In this document: positions 46,172 to 56,372 of the stretch, one piece after another | Layout: every line of letters starts with the position of its first letter | Numbering within the stretch: position 1 is the first letter of the stretch | From: Rhizophagus clarus | Lineage: Eukaryota > Glomeromycota > Glomeromycetes > Glomerales > Glomeraceae | Assembly (NCBI GenBank): GCA_015698045.1 | Contig: BLAL01000071.1 | Location: 498,501-562,500 of the forward strand | Direction of reading: 5' to 3' | DNA length: 64,000 nt | Position numbers and translations under genes: made by a program | Notes under the pieces: generated by a model | Seen by the model: the letters and a program-made list of their open reading frames with translations, nothing else | Told to the model about the DNA's origin: nothing | The model's database searches: none

Positions 46172-47198
46172 TGTTTTATAAAAAATGAAAGCATCTCTGC
46201 GATGTTGCCACAGGCAACTCACCATATCCGGTCTTTCGCTTTCATGTTATAAAAACAGAAGTTGATTTGCAAGCGGTTGGAGCCAAAAAAAATGATTTCA
46301 TCCCCCTACTCTCGTCCTTCTGAGGTTTATGATATAAAAAAAAATGAAAGCAGCTCTGTGATATTGCCACAGGCAACTCACGTATATGTTGCCACAGGCA
46401 TCTGCTTTCATTTCATAATATCACTTTTATACTTACATAATAATAAAACTCCCGTCTGGGGGGAGTTTCAAGTTAGTCTATGTAACAACACATCTATGCC
46501 TACTCATACTCGACCACCGGTGTTTTGGAGCCAAAATTGATGATACTTAAATGATTACATCCCTCCTACTCTCGTCCTTCTGAGGTTTATGATATATAAA
46601 AAATGAAAGCAGCTCTGTGATATTGCCACAGGCAACTCACGTATATGTTGCCGCAGGCATCTGCTTTCATTTCATAATATCACTTTTATACTTACATAAT
46701 AATAAAACTCCCGTCTGGGGGAGTTTCAAGTTAGTCTATGTAACAACACATCTATGCCTACTTATACTCGACCACCGGTGTTTTGGAGCCAAAATTGATG
46801 ATACTTAAATGATTACATCCCTCCTACTCTCGTCCTTCTGAGGTTTATGATATATAAAAAATGAAAGCAGCTCTGTGATATTGCCACAGGCAACTCACGT
46901 ATATGTTGCCGCAGGCATCTGCTTTCATTTCATAATATCACTTTTATACTTACATAATAATAAAACTCCCGTCTGGGGGGAGTTTCAAGTTAGTCTATGT
47001 AACAACACATCTATGCCTACTCATACTCGACCACCGGTGTTTTGGAGCCAAAATTGATGATACTTAAATGATTACATCCCTCCTACTCTCGTCCTTCTGA
47101 GGTTTATGATATATAAAAAATGAAAGCATCTCTGCGATGTTGCCACAGGCAACTCGCCAAATCTGGTCTTTTGCTTTTATAACATAATATCACTTTTA
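46172..47198 (+). repeat. 258-bp satellite with conserved hairpins
   Basis: Near-identical copies start at about 46333, 46591 and 46849, with shortened diverged copies before (46172-46332) and after (47107-47198). Each unit has a hairpin ATGAAAGCAG..CTGCTTTCAT enclosing TTGCCACAGGCAA and TTGCCGCAGGCA, and a second hairpin AAACTCCC..GGGAGTTT. Neighbouring copies differ by very few bases. Frames inside (46262-47057) repeat the same sequence and show no domain. Confidence 0.9.
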
Positions 47199-48876
47199 CT
47201 CTATAAGAAATCTGTATACGGAAAGGATATGTTTTATAAACATTTGATATACGTTTTTACCAATTCTGTATAATAATTCCATATATTTAATATGTAATTC
47301 ATTTTAGAATGTTTTTTAAAAAATTGGTGCATATGGAATGTATGCGGAAAAATTAATATGTACGAAACGTATATGGAATTTTTGAACTTGTTTTTTTTAA
47401 ATAATGATTTTATTGATTTTATCATCATAAGTCATAATATGTGATCACGTGATTTTTGTTATGATACGTTTTTTGTTTATATAAACCCAGCTTTGATCTT
47501 CCACCCTGTCTTCCTGTTTTCCTCTCCGATTTTTTATTTCGCTATTTTTTTTTTTAAAAAAAAAAAACTCTTTTTTTCTTTTATTTGTTGCCCCTCTTTT
47601 TTATTATTACTTGTTACTCTTCTTTTAAAAACTTCTTTTCCTTTATTTTTCTAACTTCGTTGCCCTCTTTAAAAAAAAAAAAAAAATTTTTTTTGGTTTT
47701 ATTCTTTTATTCCCATTCATTACCCTCTCTTCTTTTTTAAAAAAAATTTATTTTTGTCCCCTTTTTTACTAAATTATTTCTGGATGTTCTCCTCTGGCAG
47801 CATAGGTTAAAGGTTAAAGATGGACTAACCGCGACTACTGACACGAAGTTTGTCAGGACTGGGAATAAAAGGCCTTATTTAGTGCAGGTATTTCCTGAGT
47901 CTCTAATTTAAAAAGAAAGGTTCCTATAAGCCGGGTTATGTAAGTTACCTTTGCATTATTTTTCTAACTTTGTCATCCCCTTAAAAATCTTTTTTTTATG
48001 TCCTTCCTTAACTTTGTTATTCCATTTTCAAAAAAAAAAAAAAAAATTTTTTTTTATTTATTTTACTTTTTTACTTTCACCTCACTATCCTTTCTTTTTT
48101 ATTTATTTTTATTCTTTTATTTTGTAGATCAGATTTTTTTTTGGCTGCTTGGTTCCTTTTTTCTTATTGCGGGTCAATTTTGAAGTACTTTTTTTTTGTA
48201 AGTCAGGTAGGAACCGGACGTTTGGAGACTTGGATGATTGCAGGTACTATATAGGCAGAGCTTATATTTCTTTTTTTTTTTGCTTTTAGGTTGTCTGACT
48301 CCTGATGACTTGGACGAATCCAGAATTATAGGCACAATAGTGAAGCGTTGGTCTAATTGAGTTAAAGAAACGTACTAGTGTCTTTTTTCATTTATTTTGT
48401 AAGGAATAGGTTATTTCTTTAGACTAAGTGCTCTTGGAGACTTTTGATTTCTTAAAAAAAATCAAATTTCTTAAAGAAACATCAGTAGTAATAGTATTAA
48501 TGTTTCCTTTTGTTTTGGTTTGCAATAGTTGGTTTGATAGGAATAAACTATTCATAATATATTTGTGTTTTATTTTATTTTTTTATTTTTTGATTTAATA
48601 AATAAAATTAAATTTATGTAAATAAAGTCTAGTAATAAATTGCAATATAAACAGTAAATTTAATAAGCAATAATATAAATTTCATGGTAAAACAGTGATT
48701 AAATCATGTAAATTCTGAATGCATTCCATGCAAATTCCGTATCCAAACCATATTTATAGTGATACAGAATTGTGCAATTTTCCGTATCTTTTCAACGGTC
48801 TATTGTGATGCATTATTTCTAAGGAAAAAAATCGTATAAAAATCTTATTAAAAATATATCCCGTTTTTTTATAGGG
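47199..48876. mobile_element. 1.7-kb non-autonomous element inserted in the satellite
   Basis: TTA is duplicated at both borders (47196-47198 and 48877-48879). The ends are CTCTATAAGAAA and, reversed, CCCTATAAAAAA. The left flank ATAATATCACTTTTA and the right flank TTATGCTACCATAA rejoin to match the uninterrupted satellite unit (CACTTTTATACTTACATAA then AAACTCCCGTCTGGG). This empty-site match fixes both ends. The interior is T-rich with paired T-run/A-run hairpins (47547-47571, 47670-47695, 48028-48055) and no transposase. Confidence 0.8.
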
Positions 48877-49122
48877 TTATGCTACCATAAAATATGAAAC
48901 TCCCGTCTGGGAGGAGTTTCAATTTTACCTTTGTGTTTACACACTAATGCCTACTCATACACATACATGCTCACGCACCTATGCCTACTCATACACGTCC
49001 ACATATACATGACCACTCATACCACCTACATATTCCTGTCTACATATTTCTGTCTATTCATACCATCTACACTCTCTTTTTGCATTTGAAATTTGCTCTA
49101 GTACATATAAGTTAAGTATATT
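48877..49122 (+). repeat. Continuation of the satellite unit plus CATAC/CACTCATAC-rich tail
   Basis: The stretch resumes the satellite unit after the insertion (AAACTCCCGTCTGGGAGGAG, a hairpin) and grades into short repeats of TGCCTACTCATACAC and CATACCACCTACA. There is no gene here. Confidence 0.6.
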
Positions 49123-49371
49123 ATGACGTGTCATTGGCTAGTTAAGGGAACAAAAGAATACTGTACACGTCCTACAAAAAATGAGTACTGCAGGATGCAT
49201 ACTTTTGCCATCAATCGTAGAGGTGCTAAACCTCCATCCCCCTATTTACTTTGTGGGAATGGGACTAACACTTTTTCTCAAGTTTGCATTTGCTATGGTC
49301 AACATAAGTTTCATGCAAAATTTTGGCGTGAGAGAATTGCTAATGCGAATAAAGTCTTTAGTCCTCATTAA
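49123..49371 (+). CDS. Small Cys/His-rich protein, unknown function
   Basis: The frame codes 82 residues. Cys and His are spaced like metal ligands: CHWLVKGTKEYC, then EYCRMH, LLCGNG and QVCICYGQH. Similar short frames with LVKGTK..C and YC..H recur in Rhizophagus genomes, in my recollection, but I cannot name the family. It may belong to a mobile element. It ends 90 bp before the Plavaka-like element. Possible zinc binding is an inference from spacing only. Confidence 0.4.
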   Translation: MTCHWLVKGTKEYCTRPTKNEYCRMHTFAINRRGAKPPSPYLLCGNGTNTFSQVCICYGQHKFHAKFWRERIANANKVFSPH

Positions 49372-49607
49372 TTTCTTAATTAATATTTTTTTTGAAAAAA
49401 CGTTATTGCAATTGAATATAGGGTTTAGTTTATAAAACGATAAAAGTATGAGCAGCTTATTACATTAGGAAATTTTTTCAGAAGATATATATCGATAATT
49501 ATCACTTTATCGATAAATATTGTATTTATAAATCGATGGTCAACATAATGTGATAATATTCGATAATTATCTCATAATTATACAACGATATTTAACTTTT
49601 TCTAAAA

Positions 49608-50061
49608 TAATCGTACTGATAATTTGCGATATTGACAATTATCGAAATAATCTCAACGATGATTTGCGATGTTGGCAATTATCAAAAATAATCTCGACGA
49701 TGATTTGCGATGTTGGCAATTATCGAAAATAATCGCACTGATAATTTGCGATATTGACAATTATCGAAAATAATCTCAACGATGATTTGCGATATTGACA
49801 ATTATCGAAAATAATCTCAACGATGATTTGCGATATTGACAATTATCGAAAATAATCTCAACGATGATTTGCGATATTGACAATTATTGAAAATAATCTT
49901 AACGATGATTTGCGATATTGACAATTATCGAAAATAATCGCACTGATAATTTGCGATATTGACAGTTATCAAAAATAATCGCACTGATAATTTGCGATAT
50001 TGACAGTTATCAAAAATAATCTCAATGTTGATTTGCGATATTGACAATTATCAAAAATAAT
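49608..50061 (+). repeat. Subterminal tandem array, about 11 units of 41-43 bp
   Basis: The unit is AATAATCTCAACGATGATTT then GCGATATTGACAATTATCGA, with a variant TCGCACTGATAATT. Eleven copies are visible with few differences. They lie inside the left end of the Plavaka-like element, beyond the 3' end of the transposase gene. A role as transposase-binding sites is inferred. Confidence 0.85.
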
Positions 50062-50159
50062 CAAGTTAAATCCATTATTTATTGTTTCATTAATAAATCA
50101 TAAAACGCACTCATATACAAATGAATACTAAGAATATTAATCTAATTTTATTTTACACC

Positions 50160-53039
50160 TTAAAAAATATACGTATTAACAAAATATTCATTTTCACAGT
50201 TATTTCTTGGTATAATGTGAACTGACATATCAACCGAATCTAAGTAAACACATGTATATTGATCAGTTAGCCATAATCTTGGACAGTCGTATATGATCTC
50301 TTCTTCTTGTACTTCTTCATACCATCGTAACAAAGCAAGATTTACTGGCTCTTTTAAACCTTTTGCAGAAAATTCCAATAATAAAAGTGCCTAAATTTAA
50401 TTCAGTTAATAACATGTCATCATGACAAAAATCTTAATAAAAAATTTTAAGCATATCATACCTTTCCATACCACGCAGTTTCTTCGGAAGAGACTACTAC
50501 ATCACTGAACCATTCATTACCATAAAAGGTTCCTGCTGTTCAGATAATATCAGTTGATTCAACAGCTACACTAGAATATATTTTAAAATGCCCAGATTTA
50601 TAATCATATTCTAACTCATTTTCCGTCAAAAACTCTTCAAAACCTGCATGAAGGTTATCAAACCCTTCTTTATACAGATGATGGATATCGGTGTCTTGTT
50701 TTATTTTAGAAACTGTTGTTTCAATTTCAGTAAATTTGAACTCCCATAAAAGATTTCGAAATCCACTAGATCTCCTTATCGTAGGTTTTTTTTGTTTCAA
50801 GACTAAATATTGACGTCGCACCTATCATATCAAATTTAAATTAATCGATTAAAATAGATTATGACGAAACAGATCATATAACATTACCGTAGTTAACATT
50901 TGTGGAACATAATTTCTTTTATTTGTCATTCGATATGGAGTTTTAACGCTCTTCTTATGCAAAGTTTCATATGTTTCTGTTGACATCCCATTCATCGAAC
51001 TATAAAGTCGAATTAACGGAATTACATAATAATGAAGCACGTGAAGTTTAGGTATTTTACAGCGACTTGGAGAATATTCGGCAAATATCGTTACAAATTC
51101 TTAACAGAATTCAGTTATTAACGTCTAGTAATAGTAGTAATAAATTTTTAAAAAACTGAAATTAAATACTAATTAAAGATTTGGTTTAGAATTAATAATC
51201 GATATTTACCTCTAATTCTGTTAACTCGGTATCTGTAAATGACTCCTGACGCAACTTCATATACATTACCAAATATTTATGAAAAATGTTGCACAGTCTC
51301 TTACATGGTATTCCACCTTCTTTATAATCATTGTATAAATTATCTATAACGAAAATAATCACTTTCATTATATTACGATAATCATTGGCAGTAAATTTAG
51401 ATATATTTTCCAATCTGTTTTTTAATATTATTAAGCCTGGATATCGTGGGATTGCGCACAATCTGTGGTCCATATCTTTTACTGTTCTATTGCTGACCTT
51501 TCAGTGTAACAATTCACGAGTAAATTCTATGAGATACTTTGTTACTCCAAGGTTGAGTAAATGCATACGATCTGGAGCAGTCGCCTCATAAATATTAAAA
51601 TCGTCAAAATCCCAAAAATAATTAAACTCCTTATGAATCGAAAATTCACTTGCTTGATTCTCACTAATAGCTAGTTTCATCTTTTCTGGAGTTCGTAAAT
51701 CAATATGAGATAATGCCATATTATTAAGATCTTCGTTATTTATCAAGCAATAATAACATGGTTGTTTAGAAGTTGATGGAAGATATGTTGCGGTAAATGC
51801 TCCTGCTTCCGCCATATCAGCAAGGATAACCGATAATTTTGGTGTAAATGGATGTATTTTATTTTGAACAATTAAATACATGTCATTTTGATTCATTATC
51901 GGCGATAATAATATTCGGAGATATCTCTGAAAAACGAGTCTTTGTAATCTTTGGAAAGACTCAGAATTCCTTGTAGTATTATCTTTTGCTTTCAATTTTG
52001 GCAAATAACCAACAAGTACTTTAGCGTTAGGTTTATTTCGCTGCCAATTTGGTATATTTCCAAGTGAAATATATATAGGATGTTCAGAAGTTTTGCCCAG
52101 ATGATCACAAGTTGTGGAATCGGCGTAGATTATTATCGATAATAATTTGTTATCGACAGGAATTTTATTTTCCGTGATATACCACCAATTACTTTCGAAT
52201 TGTTCACCATAAGTCTTAATCAATGTATTGTGATTTTTATACTTAAAAACAAATTCTTCATTCATTTCGGATTGAAGAAGCAGAACTTTAATTCCATGAA
52301 TTATCGGTTGATAATAAAAAGAATAATCTTTATCCTGGAATTTCGTGATAAGGACTTTTTTGAATTTCATATAAGGAAATTCGTTAACATCAAGAAATCT
52401 ACGACCTTCCTTAGTATTTATTGGTAATGGGTTTTTTTCGGCCTCTTGTCTGCTTTTATTGATTAACTTAATTATTCTATCACCGCAAGAATTAGATAAT
52501 TGATATTCCATAACAATTTCCATGAATTCACGATAAATGTCGTTCGGCCATTCAGTGTTAGGTGGATGTGTTTTGTCTCTTATTGCATCATCTAGTGTGG
52601 TCCCACAAAAATCTTCAGCATCAATAGATAACGAGTATGTTAAGTCAACTTCATTATCCTCATTATCGTCGTCATCAAATTCACCACTTTCCTCATCCGA
52701 CTCATCGTTGTCATCAAATTCCCCACTTTCCTCATCCGACTCTTCAGAAATTTGTAAATTTTCATGAGATTCTACGGGTTGTTCTAATGTTATTTTCGAT
52801 TCAGATTTGTCATCTTTCATTGAAAGATCATCATCCCAGAGACCGGATTCTTCATGATATGGCACTTTTGATACTTCTTTATCATCATTATCCCAGAGAT
52901 CAGGTTCTTCGTGTGGCATGTTTGATTGAAAGGTTACTTTTTCATCTTCGTCAATATATTGATGCTTGTCTGAAATATGTCGTTTTAATGCATAAGTTGA
53001 CGAAAAAGTACATGAACAATATGAACATTTATAGGTCAT
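50160..53039 (-). pseudogene. Plavaka-type transposase with N-terminal C2H2 finger
   Basis: The start ATG at 53039 gives a C2H2 finger (YKCSYCSCTFSSTYALKRH, then H five residues on), then duplicated acidic repeats (DESDEESGEFDD). The catalytic region follows: NEFPYMKFKKVLITKFQD, YADSTTCDHLGKTSEHPIY, PCYYCLINNEDLN, and TAPDRMHLLNLGVTKY. Exons: 53039-51210, about 51099-50888, 50821-50462 and 50390-50160; later exons code LHVLHYYVIPLIRLY, WFSDVVVSSEETAWYGK and YDCPRLWLTDQYTCVYLDS. In-frame TGA codons lie at 51501-51503 and 50540-50542, the latter where Arg (CGA) is expected. The acceptor of exon 2 is one base off phase by my reading. Other features look well preserved. Confidence 0.8.
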
Positions 53040-53399
53040 TTTGAGTGATTTTAGCGATAGTGAACGGAACCAAATTTTATGAAAGTGAATTTGTTGCCTG
53101 AACAAAACTAGTAAAAACGGAATTTATTGCCTGAACAAAACCAAAAAACGATGTAATATATATATTTCATTATTTCAGCTTTACTAGTAGTAGACGACGA
53201 TCAGTTTTATTAGTAAACAATACAGATATTTTTAGACTTTTCTTAATTGTATTGTTGATCTATTTAATTTTTGAGTACAACAATTAAATATGCATCGTTA
53301 TATCTCGATTAATTGTATTGTTTTGTATTGTTAAATTTTCAAATAATTTATTTAATTTTGAGTAATTGAAAGAGATCGATACCATTTACTACTATGATT

Positions 53400-53760
53400 G
53401 GATATTTTCAGTTAACTAATGTGCATTGTTACCGTATCCCTCAAATTTATTTACAAATAATTAATATGCATCGTTATCCCTCGAATTTATTTACAATTAA
53501 CTAATATACATTGTTATCCCTCGAATTTATTTAATTTTAGAGTACAATTAACACTAATGTGCATTGTTACTGTATCCCTCGAATTTATTTACAAATAATT
53601 AATATGCATCGTTATCCCTCGAATTTATTTACAATTAACTAATATACATTGTTATCCCTCGAATTTATTTAATTTTAGAGTACAATTAACTAATATGCGT
53701 CGTTATCCCTTGTTTAATCCATTTAATTTTGAGTACAATTAATTAATATGCATCGTTATA
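53400..53760. repeat. Higher-order tandem repeat in the divergent promoter region
   Basis: A block of about 140 bp is repeated (about 53420-53560 and 53561-53700). Each block has three smaller units of about 45 bp with GTTATCCCTCGAATTTATTT and ATTAACTAATATACATTG. It lies between the two divergent genes of the Plavaka-like element and may set their expression; that is an inference. Confidence 0.8.
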
Positions 53761-53949
53761 ATATTTTAATTATGCATTACAATTAATAACGTGTCGCTAT
53801 AATAATTTAATTAGTATGCATTATAATTATTTATGCGTCACATCGAGTTTTACTAATCTAAATAGTTTATCAAACTTTAGAAAAGTTTATATATAGGATA
53901 CTTTTCCAACCTTTTTTTTAAACTTTTTTTATCTCTGATTTTACATTCA

Positions 53950-54035
53950 AATCTTCTTCAATCCTTTTTCGTCCGCTTCTTCTTCAATCCTTTTTCATCT
54001 GCTTATTCTTCAATCCTTTTTCATTCGCTCCTTTT
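53950..54035 (+). repeat. Triplicated CTTCAATCCTTTTTC leader repeat
   Basis: TCTTCAATCCTTTTTCGTCC, TCTTCAATCCTTTTTCATCT and TCTTCAATCCTTTTTCATTC occur in a row at 26-27 bp spacing, just upstream of the accessory gene start. Pyrimidine-rich stretches are common near fungal transcription starts. Confidence 0.7.
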
Positions 54036-54128
54036 TCCACTTTATACTAAATTTTTCTTCGCTCTTCTTTAGTCTAACCATTTATATCTTTCTTTTTTTA
54101 CTAATTTGTTTCAAACCTTTTTAAAAAA

Positions 54129-55894
54129 ATGCCAAAAAAACGAAAATATTTCACTAGAGCTAATAAAGATAAACAGTCTCAGGAATCAAATAACGAATAT
54201 AATAATGAACAAGAAGGCCCAAGAAAAATTGTAAAGCGGAAAGATACTTCGCAAGCTAAAGAGCCTGCTAAAGAATCAGATACTATTAGTTCACAAGCTA
54301 AAGAGACAGCCAAAAAATCAGATACTAGTAACCAGGGATCAGATAGTGATCAAGAAGAAATGGAAGTAGTAGCGGAATCTTCGCAAACTACACCACTAGC
54401 AGAAGGTAATGATCCATATATATTTATTATGATTTGTTAGATATTATGTTAATAAACCTTTCATAATCAATCATTTATTTTTTAGATAACACTCGAAGGA
54501 TAAAGGAATATATTTCTAAACAACTCAAAACATACGGCAGACAATCAAAGCAAAGTAAGTGATAATTTCCAGACTCGAAAATTGTCGACATTTCATTTCA
54601 GTTTACATCTATTACACCTAATACAATTTACTGGGTTAATACATTAACGTCAGCTGGCGATGAAAATTCCAAAACGCTTGTACTGGAAACAAATAGAGAA
54701 AATGTACAGCGCAGTAGGCCGACCACGCCAGCTGTTGAGCATGGAAGAAGCTCGTCAACTACAACTGCAGAAGAAACACCGAAGATCAATGTCCAACCTC
54801 CTAAAAGCAGAAAAAGTTGCGAGGACATGCTTATAAAACAAGGTAAGCAAATACGAGCTCTATATGAATTACATAAAGAGACGCTCGAGAAAGTCGAATG
54901 GATCCAGAACCAGATTAAGTTGCAAAATGAGAAAAAGAAAAAAATTGACCTAAGCGAAAAGGTCTTCAATGTAAGTTTCTAACGAAAACCTAGTGCTATT
55001 CTCTCTTATACCATCCGTCACCAAATCATAATATAATTGCAATTATTTATTATCATACACTAATATAGGAAGGTTATAACTCGGTGTGCAATAAATCCTT
55101 TCCGGACAATATGTGGCAAGTTGGAGCTCGAAAATTGGCTAAATCAACATCATCCTGATTATCTTCGTGAAGTAGGCTATAGAGAGTGGACGAACGCATT
55201 TTCAGGACGCCATCATTCTATGGTGATTATCATTAATAATCGTAATCATAACTGTTGTGTTTAATTTAAATTTTTCGATTATCATTATGGATTTTTTATT
55301 TTCTTTTATAGCTCATGTGAAAAATGAAAGATATGAGAGGAGTACACGTTGCAGCAGTGAAAAGCGCTATTTTTAAGGAATTCGGTCTACAATCAATAAG
55401 TGGTAATAAACGAAAAAGCCCGCAAGATATAACGAGCTGGAAAAATTTACCACAAGTTAAAGAGTGTTATAATAAGTTATATGATGATAACGATAATATA
55501 ATTGAAAATATAACAAAACTCGCATTTCCCGCAATATCTGATACCGACGAGTCATTTCAGAATATCTATATTTATACGTCAGCGATATGCGATATAGTAT
55601 TGAATCCTAGCTACCCCGACGTAGAGTGCGGGAAAAAACCTCTAGAATGACGATATCGGAAATTTAAGGTATGTGGCTGTTATTTAAACCAATTTATATA
55701 ATTTGAAATCTATTCAGTTAGATAAAATTCGAATTAATACTTTATTAGGATTTATTCGAAAAAAAGGAGGTTTTACTATACATGACGCGCAGGAGATATT
55801 GAGGGAAGAAGTTCCGGAAATCCTGAAAACAGGCTCTTTTGAAGAGGAGGAGGAAACAGATGTAATTCTCAGAGGTGATCGACTTGTTTTATGA
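54129..55894 (+). pseudogene. Accessory gene of the Plavaka-like element
   Basis: Exon 1 (54129-54405) codes a basic and Ser/Glu-rich head (MPKKRKYFTRANKDK) with a doubled AKEPAKESDT-like unit. Exon 2 (about 54486-54553) codes RRIKEYISKQLKTYGRQ. Exon 3 (about 54650-54970) ends in a coiled coil (LYELHKETLEKVEWIQNQIK). Exon 4 (about 55070-55220) codes LELENWLNQHHPDYLREVGY, and exon 5 SAIFKEFGLQ, SWKNLPQVKECYNKLY to a TGA at 55648-55650, where Arg is plausible. The last exon (about 55720-55894) codes LDKIRINTLLGFIRKKGGF and an acidic end. I do not know the family. Its place opposite the transposase recalls the second gene of CACTA elements. Confidence 0.6.
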
Positions 55895-56121
55895 TGATTA
55901 GCAATTATTCATAGGTTAGAAAGTGATGTTTTATTTTAAGGTGGCATACTAATATTTTATAATTAATTATAATTATTATCATTATGAATTTTATTATGAA
56001 TTTTATTATTATAAATAAATAAATAAATTTACGTTAGTAATCGCAATGAATATTTTCAATATTTATCGTTTGAATTTTCTTGATTTTTATCGTATGAAAT
56101 TTTCTCGACTTTTATCGTTTA

Positions 56122-56349
56122 GGCTTAATTCTGATAAGTAATCATCTTTTCCGTATCGATACTACTCGACGAGTCTGATTATTATCGATAGATATCATGT
56201 GACCTTTCCATCGATATACATCTCTATCGATATTTGTCATTTTAGTTAAATTCTGATAATTTGTCATCATTTACCCACATCGATACTACTTGACGAGTCC
56301 GATTATTATCGATATATATCATGTGACCTATCCATCGATATAGATCCCC
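56122..56349. repeat. Subterminal direct repeat of about 115 bp
   Basis: TTAATTCTGATAA..ATCGATACTACTCGACGAG..ATTATTATCGATA..ATCATGTGACC..CCATCGATATA is present twice (about 56126-56228 and 56242-56345). It lies inside the right end of the Plavaka-like element and shares ATCGATA motifs with the left end. Confidence 0.85.
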
Positions 56350-56372
56350 TAAAAAAATTTCCTGATGTAGTT

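Larger units (their letters stand above)
49463..56367. mobile_element. Plavaka-like (CACTA superfamily) transposon, complete with ends
   Basis: The 6.9-kb element has inverted ends CATTAGGAAATTTTTTCAG on the left and CATCAGGAAATTTTTTTAG read from the right, extending to TATATCGAT, and is flanked by TA on both sides (49461-49462, 56368-56369). Subterminal arrays rich in ATCGATAA lie at both ends. Inside are a zinc-finger transposase (minus, 50160-53039) and a divergent accessory gene (plus, 54129-55894) that share a repeat-rich promoter region. Both genes are nearly complete with only one or two TGA codons each, so this copy is young compared with its neighbours. It lies directly against the Maverick-type polymerase remnant. 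Confidence 0.8.

Noticed and set aside
46262-47057. Repeated frames of 60-92 codons.
   Set aside because: They are the 258-bp satellite read in one frame, with no domain and changing frame between units.
49608-50061. Regular 41-43-bp repeats that could suggest a CRISPR array.
   Set aside because: There are no unique spacers: the whole unit repeats. It is a eukaryotic subterminal satellite inside a transposon.
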